Source of the DNA: Streptomyces macrolidinus
GTDB taxonomy: Bacteria; Actinomycetota; Actinomycetes; Streptomycetales; Streptomycetaceae
Assembly: GCF_023887685.1 (NCBI RefSeq)
Contig: NZ_JAMWMR010000016.1
Span: forward strand, 62,001-126,000
DNA: 64,000 nt
Direction of reading: 5' to 3'
Every line of letters begins with the position of its first letter. The first letter of the stretch is position 1. The notes below the pieces were generated by a model. That model had not been told where the DNA came from. It saw only the letters and a list, made by a program, of their open reading frames with translations, and did no database searches. This document shows positions 7,675 to 15,495 of this stretch, one piece after another. The position numbers and the translations under genes were made by a program.

Positions 7675-8880
7675 CTACAGCCCGACGATGCCGTTCCACC
7701 GCTTCGTGAACTCGGCCCGCTCCTTGGGCGTGATGTCCCGTGCGACCGCGAGGCGCTTGCGCATCGTCGCGTCCGGGAAGATCAGGGGGTTCTCGGCCAG
7801 GGCCGCGCTCTCCTTGTCCTTGGACGCGGCGAGAACGTCCTGGGCCGCCGGGACGGGGCAGACGTAGTTCACCCAGGCCGCGAGTTCCGCGGCGACCTCG
7901 GGCCGGTAGTAGTAGTCGATCAACTGCTCCGCGTTGGCCTTGTGGCGCGCCCGGTCGGGGATCATCAGGGTGTCCGCCCACAGCTCCGCGCCCTCCTCGG
8001 GGACGACGAAGCGGATGTCGGGGTTGTCGGCCTGCAGTTGGATCACATCGCCCGAGTACGCCTGGCAGGCCACCACATCGCCGCTGACGAGGTCCTTGGT
8101 GTAGTCGTTGCCGGTGAAGCGGCGGATCTGGCCGCTGCGGACATGCCGCTCGACCTGGTCGCAGATCGTGTCGAAGTCGGCCGCCTTCCACCGGGTGATG
8201 TCCACGCCGTTGCCCTGCATCAGCAGCGCGAACGCCTCGTCCAGACCGGACAGCAGGGTGACCTTGCCCTTGAGGTCGCGCGCCCACAGGTCCGAGACGC
8301 TGCGGATCTCCCGGCCGGCCTTGCGGCGGTTGTACGCGATGCCGGTGATGCCGGACTGCCACGGCACGCTGTACTTGCGTCCCGGGTCGAAGGCGGGCGA
8401 GCGCAGCAGCGGGTCGAGGTAGCGCGCCACGTTCGGCTGGGCGGCCCGGTCCATCTCCTGCACCCAGCCGAGGCGTACATAGCGGGCGCACATCCAGTCG
8501 CTGTGGACGATGAGGTCCCGGCCCGGCTGCTGATGGTTCATCAGCGACGGGCTGATCTTGCCGAAGAACTCGTCGTTGTCGTTGATCTCCTCCACGTAGT
8601 CGACCGTGATGCCGGAGCGCTTCTCGAACGCCTCCAGGGTCGGCCGCCGGTTCGGGTTCTTGTCGTCCGTGTCGATGTACAGCGGCCAGTTGGCGAACAT
8701 CAGCCGCTTGTCCCGGGTGGACAGGTCGGCGGCGGCCCGGTCACCGGGGGCCACGTACGCCGCGGGCACACCACAGCCGGCGAGCGCGCCGAGCGCCGCG
8801 CCGCCGCCGAGGGCGCGCAACAGGGAACGGCGGGAGGGGGTCGACGTCCTCGGGGGCGACGTCTTGGGAGTCAGGGACAT
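7675..8880 (-). CDS. polyamine ABC transporter substrate-binding lipoprotein
   Basis: 401 residues, full length for the PotD/PotF-like family. The N-terminus has a twin-arginine motif (SRRSLLR, Arg17-Arg18) and a lipobox LAGC with Cys36, so it is probably an exported, lipid-anchored binding protein. Family landmarks are MFANWPLYIDTD, EEINDNDEFFGKI, DLIVHSDWMCAR, WQSGITGIAYN and VACQAYSGDV. It follows the aldehyde dehydrogenase gene (9032-10471) on the same strand, separated by 151 nt containing a strong hairpin. No permease or ATPase gene is next to it, so it may share the importer that the left-edge paralogue serves. The start is the ATG just before the basic region; its ribosome site is weak. 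Confidence 0.87.
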   Translation of the reverse strand: MSLTPKTSPPRTSTPSRRSLLRALGGGAALGALAGCGVPAAYVAPGDRAAADLSTRDKRLMFANWPLYIDTDDKNPNRRPTLEAFEKRSGITVDYVEEINDNDEFFGKISPSLMNHQQPGRDLIVHSDWMCARYVRLGWVQEMDRAAQPNVARYLDPLLRSPAFDPGRKYSVPWQSGITGIAYNRRKAGREIRSVSDLWARDLKGKVTLLSGLDEAFALLMQGNGVDITRWKAADFDTICDQVERHVRSGQIRRFTGNDYTKDLVSGDVVACQAYSGDVIQLQADNPDIRFVVPEEGAELWADTLMIPDRARHKANAEQLIDYYYRPEVAAELAAWVNYVCPVPAAQDVLAASKDKESAALAENPLIFPDATMRKRLAVARDITPKERAEFTKRWNGIVGL

Positions 8881-8979
8881 CCCGGCAGCATGGCCGTCCC
8901 TCCGCGAGCGTTCAATGGACGCTGCGTCGAGCGGCCCCACCCGGAACCGACACCTTGTCGACCTGCGGCACGTACGCCG

Positions 8980-9016
8980 GCGGCCCCGGACGGGGACACT
9001 TCCCGTCCAGGGCCGC
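8980..9016 (-). terminator. strong hairpin downstream of aldehyde dehydrogenase gene
   Basis: Stem of 14 pairs with one C/A mismatch (GCGGCCC-GGACGGG with CCCGTCC-GGGCCGC) and a 7-nt loop, 16 nt beyond the stop of the 9032-10471 gene. It could terminate or attenuate transcription before the polyamine-binding protein gene. Confidence 0.6.
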
Positions 9017-9031
9017 TCGGTTGCTCGACGC

Positions 9032-10471
9032 TTACGCGTCCAGCGACGTCATCACGTGCTTGATGCGCGTGTAGTCGTCGAAGCCGTACGCCGACAGGTC
9101 CTTGCCGTAGCCGGACTTCTTGAAGCCGCCGTGCGGCATCTCCGCGACCAGCGGGATGTGCGTGTTGATCCAGACGCAGCCGAAGTCGAGGACCTTGGAC
9201 ATGCGCATCGCGCGCGCGTGGTCCTTGGTCCACACCGAGGAGGCGAGGGCGTAGTCGACGCCGTTCGCGTACTCGACGGCCTGCTCCTCGTCCGTGAAGG
9301 ACTGGACGGTGATGACCGGGCCGAAGACCTCGTTCTGGATGATCTCGTCGTCCTGCTTGAGGCCCGAGACGACGGTCGGCGCGTAGAAGTAGCCCTTGTC
9401 GCCGACGCGCTGGCCACCGGCCTCGACCTTGGCGTGCGCGGGCAGCCGCTCGATGAAGCCGGAGACCTGCTTGAGCTGGTTCGGGTTGTTCAGCGGGCCG
9501 TAGAGCACGTCCTCGTCGTCCGGCTGGCCGGTCTTCGTCTCGGCGGCGGCCTTCGCGAGCGCGGCCACGAACTCGTCGTGGATGGACTCCTGGACTAGGA
9601 CGCGGGTGGCGGCCGTGCAGTCCTGACCGGCGTTGAAGAAGCCCGCCACCGAGATGTCCTCGACGGCCTTGGCGATGTCGGTGTCCTCGAAGACGACGAC
9701 CGGGGCCTTGCCGCCCAGCTCCAGGTGGACCCGCTTGAGGTCCTTGGAGGCGGACTCGGCGACGGACATGCCCGCGCGCACGGAGCCGGTGATGGAGGCC
9801 ATCGCCGGGGTCGGGTGCTCGACCATCAGGCGGCCCGTGTCGCGGTCGCCGCAGACGACGTTGAAGACGCCCTTGGGCAGGATCGAGCCGATGATGTCGG
9901 CCATCAGGGCCGTGGACGCCGGGGTGGTGTCCGACGGCTTGAGGACGACCGTGTTGCCCGCGGCGATCGCCGGGGCGAACTTCCACACGGCCATCATCAT
10001 CGGGTAGTTCCACGGCGCGACCTGCGCGCAGACGCCGACCGGCTCACGGCGGATGATGGAGGTCATCCCGTCCATGTACTCGCCGGCCGAACGGCCTTCC
10101 AGCATGCGGGCGGCGCCCGCGAAGAAGCGGATCTGGTCGACCATCGGCGGGATCTCCTCCGACCGGGTCAGCCCGATCGGCTTGCCGGTGTTCTCGACCT
10201 CGGCCGCGATCAGGTCCTCGGCGCGCTCCTCGAACGCGTCCGCGATCTTCAGGAGAGCCTTCTGACGCTCCGCGGGCGTGGTGTCGCGCCAGCCGGGGAA
10301 GGCCGCGGCGGCGGCGGCCATCGCGGCATCGACGTCCGCCTGCCCGGACAGCGGGGCGGTCGCATACGCCTCGCCGGTCGCGGGGTTGACCACCTCGGTG
10401 GTCCGCCCGTCGGCGGCGTCGCGGAATTCGCCGTCGATGTAGTTGCGCAGACGACGCAGCTCGGTGCTCAC
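9032..10471 (-). CDS. aldehyde dehydrogenase, probable gamma-aminobutyraldehyde dehydrogenase
   Basis: 479 residues. Cytoplasmic NAD(P)-dependent aldehyde dehydrogenase with catalytic Cys285 in GQDCTAATR, Glu251 in HLELGGKAP, the cofactor block APWNYPMMMAVWKFAPAI and the C-terminal PHGGFKKSGYGKDLSAY signature. The N-terminus LRNYIDGEFRDAADGR is typical. In this setting (polyamine-binding protein, Lrp regulator, aminotransferase) oxidation of aminobutyraldehyde to GABA is the most likely role. The GTG start has GGAGGGG 7 nt upstream. It is divergent from the Lrp-type regulator gene, with a 165-nt intergenic region that carries an inverted repeat. It is a paralogue of the 508-2061 enzyme. Confidence 0.88.
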   Translation of the reverse strand: MSTELRRLRNYIDGEFRDAADGRTTEVVNPATGEAYATAPLSGQADVDAAMAAAAAAFPGWRDTTPAERQKALLKIADAFEERAEDLIAAEVENTGKPIGLTRSEEIPPMVDQIRFFAGAARMLEGRSAGEYMDGMTSIIRREPVGVCAQVAPWNYPMMMAVWKFAPAIAAGNTVVLKPSDTTPASTALMADIIGSILPKGVFNVVCGDRDTGRLMVEHPTPAMASITGSVRAGMSVAESASKDLKRVHLELGGKAPVVVFEDTDIAKAVEDISVAGFFNAGQDCTAATRVLVQESIHDEFVAALAKAAAETKTGQPDDEDVLYGPLNNPNQLKQVSGFIERLPAHAKVEAGGQRVGDKGYFYAPTVVSGLKQDDEIIQNEVFGPVITVQSFTDEEQAVEYANGVDYALASSVWTKDHARAMRMSKVLDFGCVWINTHIPLVAEMPHGGFKKSGYGKDLSAYGFDDYTRIKHVMTSLDA

Positions 10472-10565
10472 TGCCGGCCCCTCCAAGTTCGGGTGTCCAT
10501 TCGCTGAGATTCCCACCCTAGTGGTGGCGCCACGTTTCCAACAGTCCTGATCACGCCATGGCTGC

Positions 10566-10603
10566 GAAATCCGCAGACTCAAAACACGTAGACAACGGAT
10601 TTC
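10566..10603. promoter_or_regulatory. inverted repeat in the ALDH / Lrp divergent promoter region, candidate operator
   Basis: GAAATCCG at 10566-10573 and CGGATTTC at 10596-10603 form a perfect 8-bp inverted repeat with a 22-nt spacer, in an unusually A/T-rich patch between the divergent genes. Lrp/AsnC proteins typically autoregulate and control a divergent neighbour, so this is a plausible binding site; that is inference. Confidence 0.4.
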
Positions 10604-10636
10604 ATCGCTCGAACCTTGCAAAACTGTCGAGACGTC

Positions 10637-11152
10637 GTGCAGAGTGAGCTTGTGGCCAGTCGAAGCGCACAACCGAGGGACTCCCGCGAGTCCAGGAACG
10701 GCACCCCCCAACTGGATGCCGTCTCCCTCGCGATCATCGAACAGCTCCAGGAGGACGGCCGCCGACCGTACGCCGCGATCGGCAAGGCCGTCGGCCTCTC
10801 CGAAGCGGCCGTGCGCCAGCGCGTCCAGAAGCTGCTCGACCAAGGCGTGATGCAGATCGTCGCCGTCACGGACCCGCTCACCGTGGGCTTCCGCCGACAG
10901 GCGATGGTCGGGATCAACGTCGAGGGCGATGTGGAGTCGGTCGCCGACGCGCTGGCCGCCATGTCCGAATGCGAGTACGTGGTGATGACCGCCGGCTCGT
11001 TCGACCTGATGGTGGAGATCGTCTGCGAGGACGACGACCACCTGCTGAACGTCATCAGCAAACGCATCCGGGCCATCCCCGGAGTGCGCTCCACCGAGAG
11101 CTTCGTCTACCTCAAGCTCAAGAAGCAGACCTACATGTGGGGAACCCGATAG
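10637..11152 (+). CDS. Lrp/AsnC family transcriptional regulator
   Basis: 171 residues. The N-terminal winged helix-turn-helix is visible (LDAVSLAIIEQLQEDGRRPYAAIG, then VGLSEAAVRQRVQKLLDQG), followed by the RAM ligand-binding/oligomerisation domain (VGINVEGDVESVADALAAM, YVVMTAGSFDLMVEIVCEDD, VRSTESFVYLKLKKQTY). Such regulators sense amino acids or related small molecules. It ends 2 nt before the aminotransferase start, so the two are translationally coupled, and it is divergent from an aldehyde dehydrogenase gene; control of polyamine/GABA catabolism is therefore likely. GTG at 10637 is the chosen start; GTG at 10652 is a close alternative and neither has a strong ribosome site. Confidence 0.88.
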   Translation: MQSELVASRSAQPRDSRESRNGTPQLDAVSLAIIEQLQEDGRRPYAAIGKAVGLSEAAVRQRVQKLLDQGVMQIVAVTDPLTVGFRRQAMVGINVEGDVESVADALAAMSECEYVVMTAGSFDLMVEIVCEDDDHLLNVISKRIRAIPGVRSTESFVYLKLKKQTYMWGTR

Positions 11153-11154
11153 CC

Positions 11155-12519
11155 GTGAGTACCAAGGACCTCAGCAAGACCGCGTACGACCACCTGTGGA
11201 TGCACTTCACCCGCATGTCCTCGTACGAGAACGCGCCCGTTCCCACGATCGTCCGGGGTGAGGGCACCTACATCTACGACGACAAGGGCAAGCGCTACCT
11301 CGACGGTCTCGCCGGTCTGTTCGTGGTCCAGGCGGGCCACGGCCGTACCGAGCTGGCCGAGACCGCGTTCAAGCAGGCCCAGGAGCTGGCCTTCTTCCCG
11401 GTGTGGTCCTACGCCCACCCGAAGGCCGTCGAGCTGGCCGAGCGCCTCGCGCACCACGCCCCGGGCGACCTGAACAAGGTCTTCTTCACCACGGGCGGCG
11501 GCGAGGCCGTCGAGACCGCCTGGAAGCTCGCCAAGCAGTACTTCAAGCTGGTCGGCAAGCCCACCAAGCACAAGGTCATCTCGCGTGCGGTCGCCTACCA
11601 CGGCACCCCGCAGGGCGCCCTGTCCATCACCGGCCTGCCGGGCCTGAAGGCCCCCTTCGAGCCGCTGGTCCCCGGCGCGCACAAGGTGCCGAACACCAAC
11701 ATCTACCGCGCCCCGATCTTCGGTGACGACCCGGAGGCCTTCGGCCGCTGGGCCGCCGACCAGATCGAGCAGCAGATCCTCTTCGAGGGCCCGGACACCG
11801 TCGCCGCGGTCTTCCTGGAGCCGGTGCAGAACGCCGGCGGCTGCTTCCCGCCGCCGCCCGGATACTTCCAGCGCGTGCGCGAGATCTGCGACCAGTACGA
11901 CGTGCTACTCGTGTCGGACGAGGTCATCTGCGCCTTCGGCCGCCTCGGCACGATGTTCGCCTGCGACAAGTTCGGCTACGTCCCGGACATGATCACCTGC
12001 GCCAAGGGCATGACCTCGGGCTACTCCCCGATCGGCGCGTGCATCGTCTCCGACCGCCTGGCCGAGCCGTTCTACAAGGGCGACAACACCTTCCTGCACG
12101 GCTACACCTTCGGTGGCCACCCGGTCTCGGCCGCGGTCGGCCTCGCCAACCTCGACCTGTTCGAGCGCGAGGGCCTCAACCAGCACGTGCTCGACAACGA
12201 GGGCGCGTTCCTCTCGACGCTGCAGAAGCTGCACGACCTGCCGATCGTCGGCGACGTCCGCGGCAACGGCTTCTTCTACGGCATCGAGCTGGTCAAGGAC
12301 AAGACGACCAAGGAGTCCTTCAACGAGGAGGAGACCGAGCGCGTCCTGTACGGCTTCCTCTCCAAGGCCCTGTTCGACAACGGCCTGTACTGCCGCGCCG
12401 ACGACCGTGGCGACCCGGTCATCCAGCTCGCCCCGCCGCTGATCTCCAACCAGGAGACCTTCGACGAGATCGAGCAGATCCTGCGCGCGACCCTGACGGA
12501 GGCCTGGACCAAGCTCTGA
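11155..12519 (+). CDS. class-III pyridoxal-phosphate aminotransferase (putative GABA/putrescine aminotransferase)
   Basis: 454 residues. Fold-type I, class-III omega-aminotransferase. The PLP Schiff-base lysine is Lys284 in CAKGMTSGYSPIGA; LLVSDEVICAFGR carries the PLP-ring Asp, FFTTGGGEAVETAWKLA the phosphate-binding glycine loop, and LHGYTFGGHPVSAAVGLA the second-subunit block. These enzymes transfer the terminal amino group of diamines, GABA or beta-alanine to pyruvate or 2-oxoglutarate. With two aminobutyraldehyde-type dehydrogenases and polyamine-binding proteins nearby, putrescine or GABA is the likely donor, but acceptor and donor are not decided by the sequence. GTG start, 2 nt after the regulator's stop codon. 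A long hairpin element begins 20 nt downstream. Confidence 0.85.
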   Translation: MSTKDLSKTAYDHLWMHFTRMSSYENAPVPTIVRGEGTYIYDDKGKRYLDGLAGLFVVQAGHGRTELAETAFKQAQELAFFPVWSYAHPKAVELAERLAHHAPGDLNKVFFTTGGGEAVETAWKLAKQYFKLVGKPTKHKVISRAVAYHGTPQGALSITGLPGLKAPFEPLVPGAHKVPNTNIYRAPIFGDDPEAFGRWAADQIEQQILFEGPDTVAAVFLEPVQNAGGCFPPPPGYFQRVREICDQYDVLLVSDEVICAFGRLGTMFACDKFGYVPDMITCAKGMTSGYSPIGACIVSDRLAEPFYKGDNTFLHGYTFGGHPVSAAVGLANLDLFEREGLNQHVLDNEGAFLSTLQKLHDLPIVGDVRGNGFFYGIELVKDKTTKESFNEEETERVLYGFLSKALFDNGLYCRADDRGDPVIQLAPPLISNQETFDEIEQILRATLTEAWTKL

Positions 12520-12539
12520 GCCTTCTGAGCCAGCGCGCC

Positions 12540-12688
12540 GACAGGTGACGTTCGCCCGTCAAGGAGCGGCGTTCGGTGCGTGCTCTCGGCGTGCCGGACG
12601 GAAGCCCGCGTACTGGATGTACGTGGGCTTTCGACCGGTGCGGCGAGAGTGCGTGCCGGGCGTCGCGACAGGGCGAATGTTGCCTGTT
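12540..12688. repeat. 149-bp palindromic hairpin element, relative of 4271-4438
   Basis: A long imperfect palindrome centred on the loop TGGAT at 12614-12618. Walking outward from 12613/12619 to about 12566/12666, the arms pair at nearly every position, with two mismatches (12598/12634 and 12589/12643) and about eleven G-T pairs. The outer ends (ACAGGTGACGTTCGCCC and its partner ending near 12688) also pair with G-T substitutions. It occupies the first part of the 392-nt gap between the aminotransferase gene and the ABC ATPase gene; I see no gene in that gap. Being 20 nt after the aminotransferase stop codon, its hairpin may also terminate that transcript. Confidence 0.75.
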
Positions 12689-12911
12689 GGGGTGCTGGGT
12701 CTCCCTCCTGACGGTGACCCCGTCAACGGCCCCGCACCGCCCGTTCCAGTGAAAAACGGCGGTCCGGGGCCGTCTGCTGTCCTGGCTCCCGCCGCCCGCT
12801 GCCTAGCGTGCACGGTGCACTGTGACCGATCGGCCCTGCCTTCGTCCCCCGAACTGGTCCCCCGGAGGGGGACCCACAGGGGGACAACGGATCCGAACCG
12901 AGGTGTACGCG

Positions 12912-13649
12912 ATGGTGGCCCCGCCGGACAACGACGTACTCTGGGCACGCGCCCTGCACTTCCAGCACAACGGCTCGCCCGCGCTCAACGGCGTCTCGCT
13001 CGGTGTGCGCGAGGGCGAGATCCTGGCCGTCACCGGCCGGCGCGGCAGTGGCAAAACGACTCTGCTCCAGTGCCTGGCCGGGCTGCTCCCGGCGCAGCAG
13101 GGCGAGGTCTGGTTCAACAGCACCCCGGTGCACACCATGGGGCCGCTCACCCGCGAACGGCTGCGCCGCGACCGCTTCGGCTGGATCGACCCGGTGCCCC
13201 TGCTCGTCCCGGAACTGAACGCCTGGGAGAACGCCGCCCTGTCACTGCTGCTGCGCGGCACGAGCCGCCGCCGCGCCAAGGCCGCGGCCCTGGAGTGGCT
13301 GGAGCGTCTCGACATCGGCGGCTGCGCCCGCAAGCGCCCGTACGAACTGGTCCAGTCCGAGCGCCAACGGGTCGCCATCGCACGGGCGATCGCGGCGGCA
13401 CCGACCGTCCTGTTCGCCGACGAGCCCACCGCCCCGCTCTTCCGCGCCGACCGTGTCCAGGTGCTGCGCACCCTCGCCTCGGCGGCCCGCTCGCACGGCA
13501 TCACGGTCGTCCTGGCCACCCAGGACCCGGACACCGCCGCCCTCGCCGACCGCACCGTCTCACTGCTGGACGGCCGCCGCGTGCACACCCTCCAACTGCC
13601 CCCGCTCACCGAGACGGAGGGCCGCACGGCGTGCTCGCTCTCCGCCTAG
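12912..13649 (+). CDS. ABC transporter ATP-binding protein with non-canonical signature and H-loop
   Basis: 245 residues. Walker A is intact (GRRGSGKT, 42-49) and Walker B is recognisable (VLFADEPTA). However, the ABC signature LSGGQ is replaced by VQSERQ within ELVQSERQR (145-153), and the switch-histidine position reads ATQDP with Gln204 instead of His. These changes suggest altered or low ATPase activity, possibly a regulatory or asymmetric ATPase. The start ATG at 12912 has GAGGTG upstream; in-frame GTG codons at 12822 and 12903 are alternatives. The next gene, encoding a large membrane protein, overlaps its 3' end by 19 nt, indicating a two-gene ABC module. The substrate is unknown; lipoprotein-export or MacB/FtsX-like modules are the nearest general type. 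Confidence 0.82.
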   Translation: MVAPPDNDVLWARALHFQHNGSPALNGVSLGVREGEILAVTGRRGSGKTTLLQCLAGLLPAQQGEVWFNSTPVHTMGPLTRERLRRDRFGWIDPVPLLVPELNAWENAALSLLLRGTSRRRAKAAALEWLERLDIGGCARKRPYELVQSERQRVAIARAIAAAPTVLFADEPTAPLFRADRVQVLRTLASAARSHGITVVLATQDPDTAALADRTVSLLDGRRVHTLQLPPLTETEGRTACSLSA

Positions 13650-14857
13650 CCCGCGCGGCCCACCCGCTGGTCCAGCTCCGCCGACTGCTGGTCGCCGCGG
13701 CCTCGGCGGGCACGGGCTTCCTGCTGCTGTGCACGCTCGGGTACGCGCTGGCGCACCCGCAGGCGTCGACCGGTTCGGCGCTGCGGCTGGCCTGGTGCCT
13801 CGCGCCGATGGCCGCCACCGTGTACTTCGCCGTCGCCGTCGCGCGGACCGACCCCGGCACCCGCCCCCGGTCCGGCCTGGCGGCGATCGGCCTCGGTCCG
13901 GGCCGCCTGATGGCGCTGTCGGCCATGACCACCGCGCTGTCGACCGTGTTCGGCTCCCTCCTCGCGCTGCTGGCCTTCCTGCATGTACGGGGTGACCTGC
14001 CGGGCGGCGCGCTCGGTGGGCGGGCCGCGGAGTTCCTCGCCACGGACCAGCCGCTGCCCCTGCCCGCGGCGCTCACCCTGCTCGCGCTGGTCCCGGTGAC
14101 CGCGTCCCTGGCGAGCGCACTGGTACTGCGCCCACGCGAGGAACGGCGGCGGCGCGCCGGACGGCGGAACGCCGAGGCCGAGCCCGAGGCCGAGCCCGCC
14201 GCCGAGGTTCCCGGTGCGGTCGTGGACCCGGACCGGCCCGCCGCTCCCCGGCCCGCGCCGGGCGGCCTCCCCTGGGGCGTGGCCGCGCTCGCCGCGGGCC
14301 TGGCCGTAGAGACGTACGCGGGCCGTACGCACCCCGCTTCCGGCCCCTGGCTGCCCGGTGATCCGGCGCGCGGGCCCCTCGCGGTACCGATGGGCTGGGC
14401 GCTGACCGCGCTCGGGCTGACGCTGGCCGGGCCCGCGCTCACGTACCTGTGCGGCCGACTGCTCCAGGCCGTGCGCCCCGGTGCCGTACGGCTGCTCGCC
14501 GGGCGCGGTCTCCAGGAGGAGGCGGGGCGGATCGGGCGACCGCTCGGGGTGGTGAGCGCGGTGGCGTCCGGGGCGTACGCGACGGCCGCGCTGTCCGCCG
14601 ACGCCGCTCGCTCGTTCGGGCCGCTCACCGCGCTGGGCGCACTGCTGGTGGCGGGCTGCACGCTCGCGACGCTGGCGGTGGCCGCGATCGAGGCGAGGCA
14701 GGCACGGGCCGCCACGGTCGCCGGGCTGGTACGGCTGGGCGCGCCCGCCACGCTGCTGCGCAACGCGGTGCTGCTGCGCGCGGCCGTCCTGATCGTGGTG
14801 TTCGTGCCGCTGACCTGGGCCGTCGCGGAACTGGCGGCGCTGCCGCTGCGGGGCTGA
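13631..14857 (+). CDS. ABC transporter permease-like multispan membrane protein
   Basis: 408 residues from a GTG codon with GGAGGG about 10 nt upstream, overlapping the ATPase gene by 19 nt. Hydrophobic segments are visible near residues 20-45, 50-70, 90-120, 140-165, then 220-240, 258-280, 312-350 and 375-400. A hydrophilic Glu/Pro/Ala-rich linker (EAEPEAEPAAE, about residues 184-194) divides the protein into two halves. The halved layout and the Ala/Leu-rich character resemble FtsX-type permeases, but the sequence is low in distinctive motifs. Together with the upstream ATPase it should form an ABC complex in the cytoplasmic membrane. No substrate-binding protein or accessory gene identifies its cargo. 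Confidence 0.7.
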   Translation: MLALRLARAAHPLVQLRRLLVAAASAGTGFLLLCTLGYALAHPQASTGSALRLAWCLAPMAATVYFAVAVARTDPGTRPRSGLAAIGLGPGRLMALSAMTTALSTVFGSLLALLAFLHVRGDLPGGALGGRAAEFLATDQPLPLPAALTLLALVPVTASLASALVLRPREERRRRAGRRNAEAEPEAEPAAEVPGAVVDPDRPAAPRPAPGGLPWGVAALAAGLAVETYAGRTHPASGPWLPGDPARGPLAVPMGWALTALGLTLAGPALTYLCGRLLQAVRPGAVRLLAGRGLQEEAGRIGRPLGVVSAVASGAYATAALSADAARSFGPLTALGALLVAGCTLATLAVAAIEARQARAATVAGLVRLGAPATLLRNAVLLRAAVLIVVFVPLTWAVAELAALPLRG

Positions 14858-14968
14858 GGCGGGGGTCACCGACTGCGGGAAATCTCTTCGCGGGCCATCG
14901 ATGAGTTTCGCGGCGGGCCCCGGTCTGTCTCTGCGTACACATCATCGAAGACCGGGAGATTGTGCTTC

Positions 14969-15376
14969 ATGTACCAGCAGATGATCTTCGTGAACCTGCC
15001 CGTCGCCGACGTCGAGGCGTCGAAGAAGTTCTTCACGGAGCTGGGCTACTCGCTCAATCCGCAGTTCTCGACGGACGACTGTGCCTGTGTCGCCATCAGC
15101 GACACGATCGTCGCAATGCTGCTGGGCAAGCAGCGCTACGCCGAGTTCACCTCGAAGGAGATCGTCGACGCCACGAAGACCAGCGAGGTGCTGCTCTGCC
15201 TGAGCGCCGAGAGCCGGGCGAAGGTCGACGAGTTGGTGGACCGGGCGCTGGCCGCGGGGGCCACGGCCGCGCGGGAGCCCATGGACTACGGCCACATGTA
15301 CGGCCGCGCCTTCGACGACCTGGACGGCCACACCTGGGAGGTCATGTGGATGGACCCGGCGGCGATCCAGGGCTGA
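14969..15376 (+). CDS. VOC superfamily (glyoxalase/bleomycin-resistance-like) protein
   Basis: 135 residues with the paired beta-alpha-beta-beta-beta layout of the VOC fold: MIFVNLPVADVEASKKFFTE at the N-terminus and FDDLDGHTWEVMWMDP at the C-terminus, where the final Glu is a typical metal ligand. The family includes dioxygenases, glyoxalases and resistance proteins; nothing here fixes the reaction. The ATG at 14969 is used; a TTG at 14960 would add three residues. It stands alone, convergent to the thiamine transporter genes, with a perfect terminator hairpin between them. Confidence 0.82.
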   Translation: MYQQMIFVNLPVADVEASKKFFTELGYSLNPQFSTDDCACVAISDTIVAMLLGKQRYAEFTSKEIVDATKTSEVLLCLSAESRAKVDELVDRALAAGATAAREPMDYGHMYGRAFDDLDGHTWEVMWMDPAAIQG

Positions 15377-15394
15377 GCCCCGGCCCGCACGACC

Positions 15395-15428
15395 ACACGG
15401 CCCGCCCCGTTTCGGGGGCGGGCCGTGT
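15395..15428. terminator. bidirectional terminator hairpin
   Basis: Perfect 14-bp inverted repeat (ACACGGCCCGCCCC / GGGGCGGGCCGTGT) with a 6-nt loop GTTTCG, between the VOC gene (+) and the ABC ATPase gene (-). It should end transcripts from both directions. Confidence 0.8.
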
Positions 15429-15495
15429 CCGTATCGGGCCGTGTCCGTATACGGAAGGACGTGGTACGGAAGGGCTCGTACGGGTGTTACGGGTG

